Shown: positions 32,919 to 41,864, numbered from the stretch's first letter. The stretch is 64,000 nt of DNA from Verrucomicrobiaceae bacterium (GCA_015075365.1 JABTUN010000002.1:806001-870000), one strand, 5' to 3'. Numbers and translations: made by a program. The notes: generated by a model not told the origin, from the sequence alone.

Positions 32919-35393
32919 ATGAGGGAGTCGATTCGGCATAAATACTGGCGAAAACCTGCTCGTATCAAAACAGACGCCTCCTGTTTCGTGGAAAGCCCAG
33001 AATCTCCAGCGCCTCCTCCATCTTCCGATGCCCCGGCTTTCCCGGCCATGGCCGGGGAAGACGCGCTGCCGAATCCCTTCGCGGATGATGTGTGCCCGGG
33101 TCCCTTTGCCGTGGAGGAAAACCGCAGCGTGCCGGGCATGAACGCGGACGTGCTGAACCAACTGACGGCGACGATCGACGAACGGAACGGGGCGCGCGGC
33201 GGCCAGCCGCTGCTGCTGCTGACGGCGCCACGCGCCGGATATGGAAAAACCCATCTCCTGGGCCGCCTCGCCTCCGCCGCGGGCGGGCAGGTGGTGCTGG
33301 TGCCGCTGGCCTTCCGCCTGGAGGATGACATTTCCCTGGCCTCCGTGTCGAAACGCGGCCTGGAGGCGATGGCGCGCGCGGAAAACGGGCGCGCGGGCTG
33401 GACACGGCTGCGGGAGGCCTGCGCGGGCGTGTGCGCGGCGCTGCTGCGGGAGCTGATCGCCTCCGGGCGGCTGCCATGCGCCAATGCCGACCAGGCGAAG
33501 CGCGTGCTGGGAAGCAACCCGGTGGAGATTTTTGATCCGGCCGGCGCGGCGCGGCTGATCGGCGACTGGATCCGCCGGCATGGCGCGTCGCTGAGGAAAC
33601 CGCTGACGGAGCAGGCCGCGCGCAGCATCCCCGCCCCGATGCCGGTGCTGGAGGCATGGATGAACGCGTTGATGAGCCACGCACAGGAGGGCACGGCGGC
33701 CTCGAGCGTGCCGGTGCGCGCGCTGGCGGCGGATGAGGACAGCGAAGGGCCGCTGAACTTCCTGCGGGTGCTGGGACTGTGGCGGCCGGTGGTGATCCTG
33801 GTCGATCACCTGGACGCGTATTACCGCAATCCGGAGGCGGGGCTGAAGATCGCGTCCCTGCTGCTCGACATGGCGGAGATGGACGGCGTGCATGTCGTGC
33901 TGAGCCTGAATCAAGACGTGTGGCAGGCCACCTTTGGCCACCACCTGCCGAGCGCGATGGAGGACCGCCTGACGGCCTCGCAGATGCTGCTGCGCGGGAT
34001 CGGCATGGCGGAGGCGGCGGAGCTGCTGCGCATGCGGCTGGACATCGCGGACGTGACGCCGGAGCAGGCGCGGGAGTTTGAGGCCTTTGTCGATGTGCCG
34101 CGCCACTTTTTGGGCCGCCCGCTCGGCTCCGTGTCCGCGCGCGGCTTCCTGCGGCATCTGGCGAGGCAGTGGGAGGTGTTTCAGAACACCGCGCCCTCGC
34201 CGGGCCAGGGATTTGCGGGTGGCATCATCGAGGAGAGGCCGGAGGACATGGTCTCCACCACGGTGGCGGTGCCCGCGGGCACGCCGGGCGGCGAAGAGAC
34301 GATGCAGCCGATGCCCGCGATGCCGGTGGAAAGCGATCCGCATCAGATTTTCGATGCCACGACGACGCAACGCGCGAAAAACATCGCGGAGGGCCTCGCG
34401 GAGCCGGTGGCCGCGCTGCCGCAGGAAAACGAACCGGATCTGCCGATGCCTCCGGCCGAGATGGCGGCGGCACCCAGGGCCGCGGATGCCGGGTTCAATC
34501 CCAATCCCGAGCTGTCAGCGCGGGCGGCCAGCGCCTTTGAACGCCTGCGGGAAATGCTGGGGAAGCTGCGCCAGCCCGCCGTCTCCCCAGAGCCCGAGGG
34601 TGAGCCCGGCCACGCCTCGAACGGCAGCATGACCAAGCTGGAGGAGGTGATGAGCAGCGCAGCGCCCGTGGCGGCGGCCACGGCCACCGCGCCCGCCGTC
34701 AGTCCCGCGGTGGTTCCTGCCACGACGCCGCTGGCCGCGGGCACCCACCCTGCCCCGGTGCTGGCCACTCCCGTGCCGTCCGCGGCGCACCCCGCCGCCA
34801 CCGAAGACGCGCGTGACACGCTGCTGGGCCGCTACGAGGCGCTGCGCCTCCAGATGTCCGCGGAGGCGGAAACCCTGCCGCTCGACCACGCGAAGCTGGT
34901 GGAGCTGATCCGGCTGGCCGGCCGCCGCTTTCCGCTGGTGCGCCTTAGCGAGCATGAGCTGCCCGGTCTGACCGGCCATCATGTCATGTGCTGGTCCTTG
35001 CAGGGGCTGGAGATCCTTTTTGGCATGGGCGGCTTCGCGGACAGCGCCTACTGGCGCACGCTGTCGAGTTTCGCCGCGGGAAGACAGGCCCAGACCGCCG
35101 CGGGCGCCGAGGCATTGGGTGAAACGCCGCCGAAAGTGAAGCTCGTGATCTTCAAAACCGACCGCGAGCAGCAGAGCTGGTCCATCCTGCGCATGAGCGA
35201 CGCCTTCCCCGCCGTCGTGGAGCCCATGCTCGACGCCGTGCATCTCGATCCCGCCAGCGTGACCGCCCTCTATGCCATGCAGCGCATCATCAAGGAGGCG
35301 GAGTCCGGCGCGCTCCAGGCCACGCCCGCGCAGGTGATGAGCGTCCTGGCGCGGGAGCTGGATTTCTTCTGGAAACGCGTCACACGGGCCTGA
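32919..35393 (+). CDS. P-loop ATPase of unknown family, upstream of rpoA
   Basis: 824 residues from the ATG at 32919; an ATG at 33048 is an alternative. Walker A is GYGKTHL (G107-T111 and on) in LLLLTAPRAGYGKTHLL, and Walker B is VVILVDHLD near residue 290. Together they indicate an AAA/STAND-like ATPase of about 400 residues. A long Ala/Pro/Thr-rich linker (about residues 425-640) follows, then a folded C-terminal domain (about 640-824) without known motifs. There are no membrane helices. It could be a regulatory or DNA-associated ATPase; I do not recognise it. It is divergent from the isochorismatase-SGNH gene and ends about 210 nt before rpoA. Confidence 0.7.
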   Translation: MRESIRHKYWRKPARIKTDASCFVESPESPAPPPSSDAPAFPAMAGEDALPNPFADDVCPGPFAVEENRSVPGMNADVLNQLTATIDERNGARGGQPLLLLTAPRAGYGKTHLLGRLASAAGGQVVLVPLAFRLEDDISLASVSKRGLEAMARAENGRAGWTRLREACAGVCAALLRELIASGRLPCANADQAKRVLGSNPVEIFDPAGAARLIGDWIRRHGASLRKPLTEQAARSIPAPMPVLEAWMNALMSHAQEGTAASSVPVRALAADEDSEGPLNFLRVLGLWRPVVILVDHLDAYYRNPEAGLKIASLLLDMAEMDGVHVVLSLNQDVWQATFGHHLPSAMEDRLTASQMLLRGIGMAEAAELLRMRLDIADVTPEQAREFEAFVDVPRHFLGRPLGSVSARGFLRHLARQWEVFQNTAPSPGQGFAGGIIEERPEDMVSTTVAVPAGTPGGEETMQPMPAMPVESDPHQIFDATTTQRAKNIAEGLAEPVAALPQENEPDLPMPPAEMAAAPRAADAGFNPNPELSARAASAFERLREMLGKLRQPAVSPEPEGEPGHASNGSMTKLEEVMSSAAPVAAATATAPAVSPAVVPATTPLAAGTHPAPVLATPVPSAAHPAATEDARDTLLGRYEALRLQMSAEAETLPLDHAKLVELIRLAGRRFPLVRLSEHELPGLTGHHVMCWSLQGLEILFGMGGFADSAYWRTLSSFAAGRQAQTAAGAEALGETPPKVKLVIFKTDREQQSWSILRMSDAFPAVVEPMLDAVHLDPASVTALYAMQRIIKEAESGALQATPAQVMSVLARELDFFWKRVTRA

Positions 35394-35464
35394 GACCGGC
35401 CGGCACCGGGCTGCGGATGGGCCGGACAGCCACGAAGGCGGTTTTTCACGATCAAAATCCGCGC

Positions 35465-35492
35465 TTGCAAAGGCGCATGCCTCCCCCATAAT
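35465..35492 (+). promoter_or_regulatory. Sigma-70-type promoter of rpoA-rplQ
   Basis: A TTGCAA -35 box (35465-35470) and a CATAAT -10 box (35487-35492) are separated by 16 nt, about 110 nt upstream of the rpoA start. This gives the transcript a leader of roughly 105 nt containing the stem-loop described next. In most bacteria rpoA is transcribed from within a ribosomal operon, so a dedicated promoter fits the unusual context here. Confidence 0.6.
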
Positions 35493-35553
35493 CCCCGCCC
35501 CTCGCGAGTCCCCCTGAAAATTCGCCGTTGGTCTCCGTGCCTGCCTCTCTTTG

Positions 35554-35595
35554 AGATGTGCAGGGTTCTCGCCCGGAGGTAACCCGGTCACATCT
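35554..35595 (+). promoter_or_regulatory. rpoA leader stem-loop presenting GGAGGT in its loop
   Basis: AGATGTG (35554-35560) pairs with CACATCT (35589-35595), and GGGTT (35563-35567) pairs with AACCC (35581-35585). The 13-nt apical loop contains GGAGGT (35575-35580). The Shine-Dalgarno-like hexamer is 24 nt from the ATG in linear sequence, too far unless the stem bridges the gap. A control element for rpoA translation is inferred. Confidence 0.5.
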
Positions 35596-35604
35596 GCAAA
35601 CCAC

Positions 35605-36723
35605 ATGTCCGTACGCCTAGCCCGATTCGAAATGCCGAATCGCCTCGTCCGCAACGAGGCCACCGCCACCGAAACCTACGCCCAGTTCGTCGCCGAGCCC
35701 TTTGACAAGGGATACGGCCACACCATCGGCAACTCCCTCCGCCGTGTCCTGCTCTCCTCGCTCGAAGGCGCCGCCATCACCTCCGTGAAGATCCGCGGGG
35801 TCGAGCATGAGTTCTCCACCCTTCCCGGTGTGCTGGAGGACGTGGTGCAGATCGTGCTGAACCTCAAGAAGGTGCGCTTCAAGCACAACGGCGACAACAA
35901 GGAGCCCAGCCTGCTCTCCATCACTGTGGAAAAAGAAGGCGTGATCACCGCCGGTGACATCAAAGAGGACAACCACTACGAGGTCATCAACAAGGACCAG
36001 ATCATCTGCACGCTCGACAAGAAGACCAAGTTCGAGTGCGAGTTCGAGGTCCGCGTCGGCCGCGGGTTCTCCACCTGGGAGGAAAACAAGCGCCCGGACA
36101 CCCCCATCGGCGTGATCCCGATCGACTCCATCTACAGCCCGGTCACCCGCGTGAAGTACGCGGTGGAAAACACCCGCGTGGGCCAGAACACCGACTATGA
36201 CAAGCTGGTGCTCGACATCTGGACGGACGGCCGCATCAATCCCAGCGACGCCCTGCTCCAGTCCGCCGCCATCCTGCGCCACCACCTCGACGTGTTCGTC
36301 AACTATGACGACAAGGCCATCGAGTTTGAGGCCGCTCCGGAGGCCCAGAGCGAGGAAAACAGCGAGCTGCGCAAGCTCCTGAACATGAGCGTCAACGAGA
36401 TCGAGCTCTCCGTCCGCGCCGCCAACTGCCTCAACAACGCCAACATCACCTCGGTCGGCCAGTTGGCCATGAAGACCGAGGGCGAGATGCTCCGCTACCG
36501 CAACTTTGGCAAGAAGTCCCTCACCGAGATCAAGGAAAAGCTGGCCGAGCTGGGCCTCTCCCTTGGCATGAAATTCGACCCCGCGCTGCTTGAGCCCACC
36601 CCCGGCGGCGTCTCCCTCCTGGCCCGCAGCACCATGCTCGATGAAGAGGATGAGGAAGGCGACGCCCTTGGCTTCACGAAGCTGATGGACAGCCATCTGC
36701 CCGATGTCGAAGACGACGAATAA
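35605..36723 (+). CDS. rpoA: DNA-directed RNA polymerase subunit alpha
   Basis: A 372-residue protein. The N-terminal assembly domain has GYGHTIGNSLRRVLLSSLEGAAI, and the C-terminal domain has VNEIELSVRAANCLNNANI and LRYRNFGKKSLTEIKEKLAELGL. It is slightly longer than the E. coli subunit because of an acidic tail ending VEDDE. It assembles the core polymerase and contacts promoter UP elements and activators. The downstream partner rplQ is present, but rpsM, rpsK and rpsD are not upstream; an unrelated ATPase gene is there instead. The ATG at 35605 fits the family start MSVRLARFEMP. Confidence 0.98.
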   Translation: MSVRLARFEMPNRLVRNEATATETYAQFVAEPFDKGYGHTIGNSLRRVLLSSLEGAAITSVKIRGVEHEFSTLPGVLEDVVQIVLNLKKVRFKHNGDNKEPSLLSITVEKEGVITAGDIKEDNHYEVINKDQIICTLDKKTKFECEFEVRVGRGFSTWEENKRPDTPIGVIPIDSIYSPVTRVKYAVENTRVGQNTDYDKLVLDIWTDGRINPSDALLQSAAILRHHLDVFVNYDDKAIEFEAAPEAQSEENSELRKLLNMSVNEIELSVRAANCLNNANITSVGQLAMKTEGEMLRYRNFGKKSLTEIKEKLAELGLSLGMKFDPALLEPTPGGVSLLARSTMLDEEDEEGDALGFTKLMDSHLPDVEDDE

Positions 36724-36760
36724 GATCAACCCGGAAGCCTAGAAAGACTCCAACACAGAC

Positions 36761-37297
36761 ATGAAACACGGAAGAAAGATCGTTAAACTCCAGCGCAAGC
36801 AGGACCACCGCGATGCCTTGCTGATGAACCTGACCTGCTCCCTCATCGAGCACCGTCGCATCCGCACCACGCTCGCCAAGGCCAAGGCGCTCCGCCCTTA
36901 TGCCGAGAAGCTCGTCACCCTCGGCAAGCGCGGCACGCTGCACGCCCGCCGCACCGCCCTCTCCAAGCTCCGCCACAAGGACGCGGTGAAGAAGCTCTTC
37001 GAGGAGATCGCCGTCGCCTCCAAGGACCGCGTCGGCGGCTACACCCGCATCACCAAGCTCGGCCAGCGCCGCACGGACTCTGCTCCGATGGCCTTCATCG
37101 AGTGGGTCGATGCCTACGTGCCGAAGACCGCCGAGGCTCCTGCCGCGGAAGCCGCCGAAGCCCCTGAGGCCGGTGCCGCCGAGGCACCCGCCAAGAAAAA
37201 GGCTCCTGCGAAGAAAAAAGCAGCCGCTGCCGCCGAAGGCGATGCCGCCCCGAAGAAAAAGGCTCCTGCCAAAAAGAAGGCCGCCGCCGCTGAATAA
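36761..37297 (+). CDS. rplQ: Ribosomal protein bL17 with Lys/Ala-rich C-terminal extension
   Basis: The first about 120 residues are a canonical bL17 ([54 protein letters not shown]-like end). A 58-residue tail follows, made of Ala/Glu-rich and [12 protein letters not shown] repeats resembling histone H1 tails. Such tails may be common in this phylum; the function is unknown. The gene follows rpoA after 37 nt and is followed by a strong terminator. Confidence 0.97.
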   Translation: MKHGRKIVKLQRKQDHRDALLMNLTCSLIEHRRIRTTLAKAKALRPYAEKLVTLGKRGTLHARRTALSKLRHKDAVKKLFEEIAVASKDRVGGYTRITKLGQRRTDSAPMAFIEWVDAYVPKTAEAPAAEAAEAPEAGAAEAPAKKKAPAKKKAAAAAEGDAAPKKKAPAKKKAAAAE

Positions 37298-37331
37298 GCG
37301 CGAATCCTTCACCATCAACGAACTCACCCCG

Positions 37332-37365
37332 CGCGGGAGCCTGCAAAGGCTCCCGCGTTTTTTTT
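37332..37365 (+). terminator. Factor-independent terminator of rpoA-rplQ
   Basis: CGCGGGAGCC (37332-37341) pairs perfectly with GGCTCCCGCG (37348-37357) around a 6-nt loop, and eight T follow. It lies 35 nt after the rplQ stop. Confidence 0.95.
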
Positions 37366-37427
37366 GGCCTACTTCCTCATGATTGACGCTTTTCCAGTGG
37401 CCTGATATGCAGCGTGGAAATTCGCGC

Positions 37428-39563
37428 ATGACTGACTCCACCGCCCTTTCGCCGCTGGATGCGTTCTCCGGACGCATGGAACCGACCCGCGTGTCCTGGC
37501 TGTATCAAGCGGGTCTCGCCATTGTGGCGCTGGCGATGATCCTGCTGCCGCTCATCTATCTGGCGCTCATTGCCGCCGTCGGCTGGGCCATCTGGTGGCA
37601 TCTGGTGAATGACGTGGTGATTTTCCAGCATGTGGAGGGCCGTGGCGTGATCCTGGCGCTGGTGGCCTATCTCGGACCGGCGGTGGCGGGCCTTATTTTT
37701 GTGCTGTTTCTCATCAAGCCGCTCTTTTCACGCGCCAGCCAGGGTCCGCCGCCTTTCCAGCTTTCGGAGAAGGCTGAACCGCTGCTTTTCGCCTTTGTGG
37801 AAAAGATCTGCCAGCACGTCGGCGCGCCGGTTCCTCGGGAAATCCGCCTCGACACACAGGTGAACGCCTCCGCGGGCTTCCGCCGCGGCTGGGTGAGCTT
37901 TTTGGGGAGTGATCTGGTGCTGGTGATCGGCGCGCCGCTGGTGGCGGGCATGTCGATGCGCCAACTCGCCGGTGTGCTGGCGCATGAGTTCGGGCATTTC
38001 GCCCAAGGCGCGGGCATGCGGCTGAGCTACATCATCCGCAGCGTGAACGCGTGGTTCGCCCGGGTCGTGTATGAGCGCGATCACTGGGACGAGCGCCTCG
38101 AGGGCTGGGCGCAGACGGACGAGTGGTATCTTAAAATCGTCTTCCTGCTGGCAAAAGGCGGCGTGTGGGCCGGGCGGAAGATTCTGTGGCTGCTCATGAG
38201 CGTCGGCCACGCCATCAGTTGCTTCATGTCCCGGCAGATGGAGTTCGACGCGGACAGCTACGAGGCGAAACTGGCGGGCAGCAGCGAGTTTGCGCGCACG
38301 GCGGAGCGCCTGCGCGCGCTGGGCGTGGCGCATGGCGTGGCGATGAATGACGCGTATCAAACCTTCCAGTCCCGCGAGCTGCCGGACGATCTGACGGCGC
38401 TCGTGGCCTGGCGTGAGAAGGTGATGCCCGCGCATGTCCGTCAAAAGCTGGAGCAGAGCGTCTCCGAATCGAAAACGGCGTGGAATCACACGCATCCGGC
38501 CGATTCCGACCGCGTGAAGGCGGCGCTGGCCATCGGCGCGGAGGGCGTTTTCCGGCTGGAGGAGCCCGCCGCGGGTCTGTTCAAGGATTTCAACACCACC
38601 AGCCGCGATCTCACCCGCCACTACTTCCAGCACGAGCTGCAGGTGTCGCTGGACAAGGTGCGCTTTCGCGATGCCGCGCGCATGGCGCAGGACCGGCAGG
38701 CCGCGGACGAGTCGGACAGGCATCTCGACGCCTTTTATCTCAATCTGTTCCACTTCATGCGCGTCACGCCGCTGGAGCCCGGACGCCAGGGCACCTGGAA
38801 GGAGGCGCACGACGCCATGCTGGCCCACGCCAAGGCCTACGAGGCCATGCTGCCGGCGTATCACGCGCTGCTGGGCAAACTGACGGACCAGACCGCGGGC
38901 GCGGACCTCATTGCCGCGCATTACACGCTCACCACGCCCGCCGAGTTCGGACTCAGTGGCAGCACGGCCGCCGTGGCGGAGGCGGGGCTCTCACAGACGC
39001 GGAATCAACTGCGTGAGCTGGCGGAGCGCATGGCTCCGTTTGAAACCGCCACCACGAACCGCCTCCGCGCCGCCCTGGATGACTGGCGTGACCGTCAAGG
39101 TGATGACCCCGGGCAGCACGCGCAGCTCGAGCGCCTGCTGGCCGCGCAGCGCTCTCTGGCGCGCATCACGGGCGAGATCATGGAGGCATCCCGTGCCAGC
39201 CGCTCCCTGGAGCTGATCTTTGCGAACAGCTCCGGTCACCAGAACGGGGAAAAACTCTACTTTCACGCGCGCACGGTGGCGCAGCGAATCGAGACCGCGT
39301 TCCGCGAATGCATGACGGCGTTGGAAAACACCGCGCATCCCTATCTCGACGGTCATCCGCCGGTCAGCGGGACCCTCCATGTGCCCGAAAAAGCGGACAA
39401 CGAATACGCCCGCGCGGTCAAGCTGGCCCAAATCGGCACCGAGGCGCTCATTCCACTGCTGGTGCGCATCATGGGCGACTTGAGCGGCCTGGCGCTTGCC
39501 GCGGAGAAGGAACTGGCCCAGGACACGGCACGCTTCCAGCCTCCACCGGCAGGGGTTGCGTGA
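37428..39563 (+). CDS. Membrane-bound M48-family zinc metallopeptidase
   Basis: About 711 residues. Two N-terminal membrane helices (about 33-62 and 72-100) precede the zinc motif HEFGH at 186-190 in LAGVLAHEFGHFAQG. The third ligand is probably the Glu in MEFDADSYEAKLAG. The long C-terminal half is helical without motifs. The HtpX/STE24-like fold suggests quality control of membrane proteins, with the active site on either face depending on topology. Several starts are possible; the ATG at 37428 was preferred over 37407. It is an independent unit after the rplQ terminator. Confidence 0.88.
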   Translation: MTDSTALSPLDAFSGRMEPTRVSWLYQAGLAIVALAMILLPLIYLALIAAVGWAIWWHLVNDVVIFQHVEGRGVILALVAYLGPAVAGLIFVLFLIKPLFSRASQGPPPFQLSEKAEPLLFAFVEKICQHVGAPVPREIRLDTQVNASAGFRRGWVSFLGSDLVLVIGAPLVAGMSMRQLAGVLAHEFGHFAQGAGMRLSYIIRSVNAWFARVVYERDHWDERLEGWAQTDEWYLKIVFLLAKGGVWAGRKILWLLMSVGHAISCFMSRQMEFDADSYEAKLAGSSEFARTAERLRALGVAHGVAMNDAYQTFQSRELPDDLTALVAWREKVMPAHVRQKLEQSVSESKTAWNHTHPADSDRVKAALAIGAEGVFRLEEPAAGLFKDFNTTSRDLTRHYFQHELQVSLDKVRFRDAARMAQDRQAADESDRHLDAFYLNLFHFMRVTPLEPGRQGTWKEAHDAMLAHAKAYEAMLPAYHALLGKLTDQTAGADLIAAHYTLTTPAEFGLSGSTAAVAEAGLSQTRNQLRELAERMAPFETATTNRLRAALDDWRDRQGDDPGQHAQLERLLAAQRSLARITGEIMEASRASRSLELIFANSSGHQNGEKLYFHARTVAQRIETAFRECMTALENTAHPYLDGHPPVSGTLHVPEKADNEYARAVKLAQIGTEALIPLLVRIMGDLSGLALAAEKELAQDTARFQPPPAGVA

Positions 39564-39719
39564 TCCATTCGAAATCGTCCGAAAACCGTGTCGAACGGGG
39601 CGCGGCGCGGATCATGACGAACCCCGCCGTCGAAGGCGGATTTCTATCGCTGAAATTCAGCGCGTGCCGCGGGTTTCAAAGGTTTGACAGCGGCTTGCAT
39701 CCGTTGAGAATCCACGGTG

Positions 39720-40409
39720 ATGAGTGAACCAGCCACCAAAGTGCCGCCCTTGGACGACGTCATTCCCGAAGAGGTCAAAAAAGAGAAAGGCTTGTGGGAA
39801 AAGACCCGCAAGAGCCTCATCGAGCGCTTGAACAACTGGGAGGACCAGCGCACCTGGAACGAGTTTTACCAGACCTACTGGCGCCTCATCTTCTCCGTGG
39901 CCACCAAGGCCGGCCTGACACGGGAAGAGGCCTTCGATGTCATCCAGGAGACGATCATCGCGATCGCCCGCCAGGTGCAAAAGGGGCAGTACGACCCCCG
40001 TGCCGGCTCCTTCAAGGCCTGGCTGCTGCAAATGACCCGCTGGCGCATTCTTGATGTCTTCCGCGCCCGCAAACGCCAGCCCTCGCTCGCCGACCAGGGG
40101 AATGCCGACTCCGAGGACACCAGCACGCAGATTGTCGAGCGCCTGTCCCAGGAGAAGGACAACATGCTGGAGAAAATCTGGGACCGTGAGTGGCGGGACA
40201 ACATCACCGCCGCCGCGCTGGAGCGCGTGAAGGCCAAGGTCTCCCCGCGCCAGTTCCAGATCTTCGACTGCTATGTGATGAAAGGCTGGGGCGTGAAGAA
40301 AACCTCCGAGGCGCTCGGCATCAATGCCGCGCAGGTCTATCTGGCGAAGCATCGCGTGGGCGCGCTCGTCAAAAAAGAGGTGCAGGCCCTGGAGCACACC
40401 ATGCTCTGA
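39720..40409 (+). CDS. ECF-type sigma factor
   Basis: 229 residues. Region 2 is clear (WNEFYQTYWRLIFSVATKAGLTREEAFDVIQETIIAIARQV and GSFKAWLLQMTRWRILDVFR), and a region-4 helix-turn-helix lies at about 175-215 (FDCYVMKGWGVKKTSEALGINAAQVYLAKHRV). The N-terminal WEDQRTW segment is characteristic of a large ECF group in Planctomycetes and Verrucomicrobia. No anti-sigma gene is adjacent, so control may be by transcription or by its N-terminal extension. The start may also be GTG 39717, one codon earlier. Confidence 0.92.
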   Translation: MSEPATKVPPLDDVIPEEVKKEKGLWEKTRKSLIERLNNWEDQRTWNEFYQTYWRLIFSVATKAGLTREEAFDVIQETIIAIARQVQKGQYDPRAGSFKAWLLQMTRWRILDVFRARKRQPSLADQGNADSEDTSTQIVERLSQEKDNMLEKIWDREWRDNITAAALERVKAKVSPRQFQIFDCYVMKGWGVKKTSEALGINAAQVYLAKHRVGALVKKEVQALEHTML

Positions 40410-40454
40410 CCCGGACGCGGAAAGGAAGACCGCCGTCCGTTTCGAGGGCAGAAA

Positions 40455-40486
40455 AAAGCCCGCAAGCACGGCGGCCTGCGGGCTTT
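40455..40486. terminator. Bidirectional terminator between convergent sigma-factor and RRM genes
   Basis: AAAGCCCGCA (40455-40464) pairs with TGCGGGCTTT (40477-40486) around a 12-nt loop. On the minus strand it is followed by further T residues, making a good terminator for the RRM gene. On the plus strand the T tract is short. Confidence 0.8.
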
Positions 40487-40506
40487 GGGAAATCAGAGGG
40501 CGTGGC

Positions 40507-41115
40507 TTACGCGGCCGCGGGGGCGGCTTCCTCCTGCGGCTGGGAATCCCGGCCGCCGGCATCGTCGCCACGGGTGTTGGGCTTGGCGCCGCTGAGCTGC
40601 AGCGGGCGGCCCATGAAATCCTTGCCGGAAAGCTCGGCCACGGCGCGGCGGGCCTCCTCCAGGCTGGCCATGGTGACAAAGGCGAAGCCCTTGGAGCGCT
40701 GTGTGCGGCTGTTCACCACGACCTCGGCATTGCGGACGCTGCCGACGCCGTTGAAGAGCTCGAAAAGGTCGCTCTCGGTGGCGTCGTAGGAGAGGTTGCC
40801 GACGTAAAGGCGCTCCGTGGTGATTTCGGCGGGGTTGACGGGCGTCTGCTCGCGGCGGGGCTTCGGCTCGCGCGGCGGGCGGCTTTCACCGCCTTGGCGC
40901 TGTGCCTGGGCCTGCTGGCGGCTGGCGGCGGAGGGGTTCGGCGGGCGGGAGACGGGCTTGGATTTGCCGATGCCGAAAAGGCCGAGGATCTTCTGGAAGA
41001 AGCCCGGCTGGGTGCGGCCCGAGGGACGCGGGACGGTTTCATTGCCGCCAGAGCGGTCGCCACGGTCGAAATTGCGGCGGCGGCGGTTGCGGTTGCGATT
41101 GGAGTTGTTGGACAT
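40507..41115 (-). CDS. RRM-domain RNA-binding protein with basic Arg/Asn-rich N-terminus
   Basis: A 202-residue protein. Residues 1-95 are disordered, rich in Arg, Asn, Gln and Pro (RNRNRRRRNFDRGDRSGG), with a short hydrophobic GFFQKILGLFGIG. One RNA-recognition motif follows at about 100-175, with RNP2 LYVGNL and RNP1 KGFAFVTM. The end is acidic/Ala-rich. Single-RRM proteins in bacteria bind RNA and are often cold- or stress-regulated, but the targets here are unknown. It has a long upstream gap that could hold a regulated leader. Confidence 0.9.
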   Translation of the reverse strand: MSNNSNRNRNRRRRNFDRGDRSGGNETVPRPSGRTQPGFFQKILGLFGIGKSKPVSRPPNPSAASRQQAQAQRQGGESRPPREPKPRREQTPVNPAEITTERLYVGNLSYDATESDLFELFNGVGSVRNAEVVVNSRTQRSKGFAFVTMASLEEARRAVAELSGKDFMGRPLQLSGAKPNTRGDDAGGRDSQPQEEAAPAAA

Positions 41116-41566
41116 GTGGGGTGGTTGCGTTCGGGTTTGGTTGTGTGTCTGGCGGACAGTCCGGCACGGGGCGGCGGGCGGCCGGGGACAGGCGTCGTGC
41201 CATTTCCCCTGGGCCGCTCCGGTGCGTCCACGGCCCTGTCACGGGCCGGAAACGCTGCCACCGGGGGCTGTCGCAGTCCGTGAGGCCGGCCAGGGCCGGA
41301 CCAGGCCGCTCGAAATGTCCGCAAGCGGACATGGCGATGAGGTGTCCCGTCGGATCAACCCTGCGGCTGATCGGCACAAACAGCGCTTTCAGAGGACTGG
41401 GATGGCGCATGCAGGTGAACTTTCGCGGTGAAGGGACGAGCCTCGGAGCGGGCTGGGGGTGCTCGGAAGGACTGCGGGGAAGATTCTAGGCGAGGCATCC
41501 CCCCGGTCAACCGGGAATCCCGCACACGACGGTTGCCAGTTGGCGTTCCCGGCGCATCATTCACGC
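41116..41566. other. 450-nt gap with two perfect palindromes, leader of the RRM gene
   Basis: No gene is supported between the divergent RRM and glutaredoxin genes. Two palindromes with 2-nt centres are present: TGTCCGC-AA-GCGGACA at 41316-41331 and CCCGGT-CA-ACCGGG at 41502-41515. They may be operators or parts of a structured leader of the RRM mRNA. No consensus promoter was identified with confidence. Confidence 0.4.
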
Positions 41567-41815
41567 ATGCCCAAGCCCGATCTTTATGTCAAAACCGGCT
41601 GCCCGTGGTGCGACGAGGTGCTCGACTACCTGGAGGCGCGGGACATTCCCTTCACCAAGATCACCGTGAGCGGCAACCGGGAGGCCATGCAGCGCATGAT
41701 CGACCTCAGCGGCCAGTCGAAGGCCCCCACGATGGATTGGGATGGCGAAATCCTGGCCGATTTCGGCGTGGAGGAACTGGTCCCCTTTCTTCGGGCACGC
41801 GGCCTGCCGGTCTGA
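41567..41815 (+). CDS. Glutaredoxin-like protein
   Basis: 82 residues, a complete small thioredoxin fold with the redox motif GCPWC at about 11-15 (KTGCPWCDEVLDYLEARDIPF) and the cis-Pro segment KAPTMDWDG. It would reduce disulfides or glutathione mixed disulfides, or serve as a redox relay. The ATG at 41567 gives the standard start; the frame stays open upstream without family similarity. The DUF1501 gene follows after 49 nt. Confidence 0.88.
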   Translation: MPKPDLYVKTGCPWCDEVLDYLEARDIPFTKITVSGNREAMQRMIDLSGQSKAPTMDWDGEILADFGVEELVPFLRARGLPV

Positions 41816-41864
41816 GGCCGGCCGATGAGAGGAACGAGGCTGCGTGTGCGTATTCAAAGCCGTC

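Noticed and set aside
32505-34370. 621-codon minus-strand frame opposite the P-loop ATPase
   Set aside because: Arg/His/Pro-rich shadow. The opposite strand has Walker motifs and consistent codon use.
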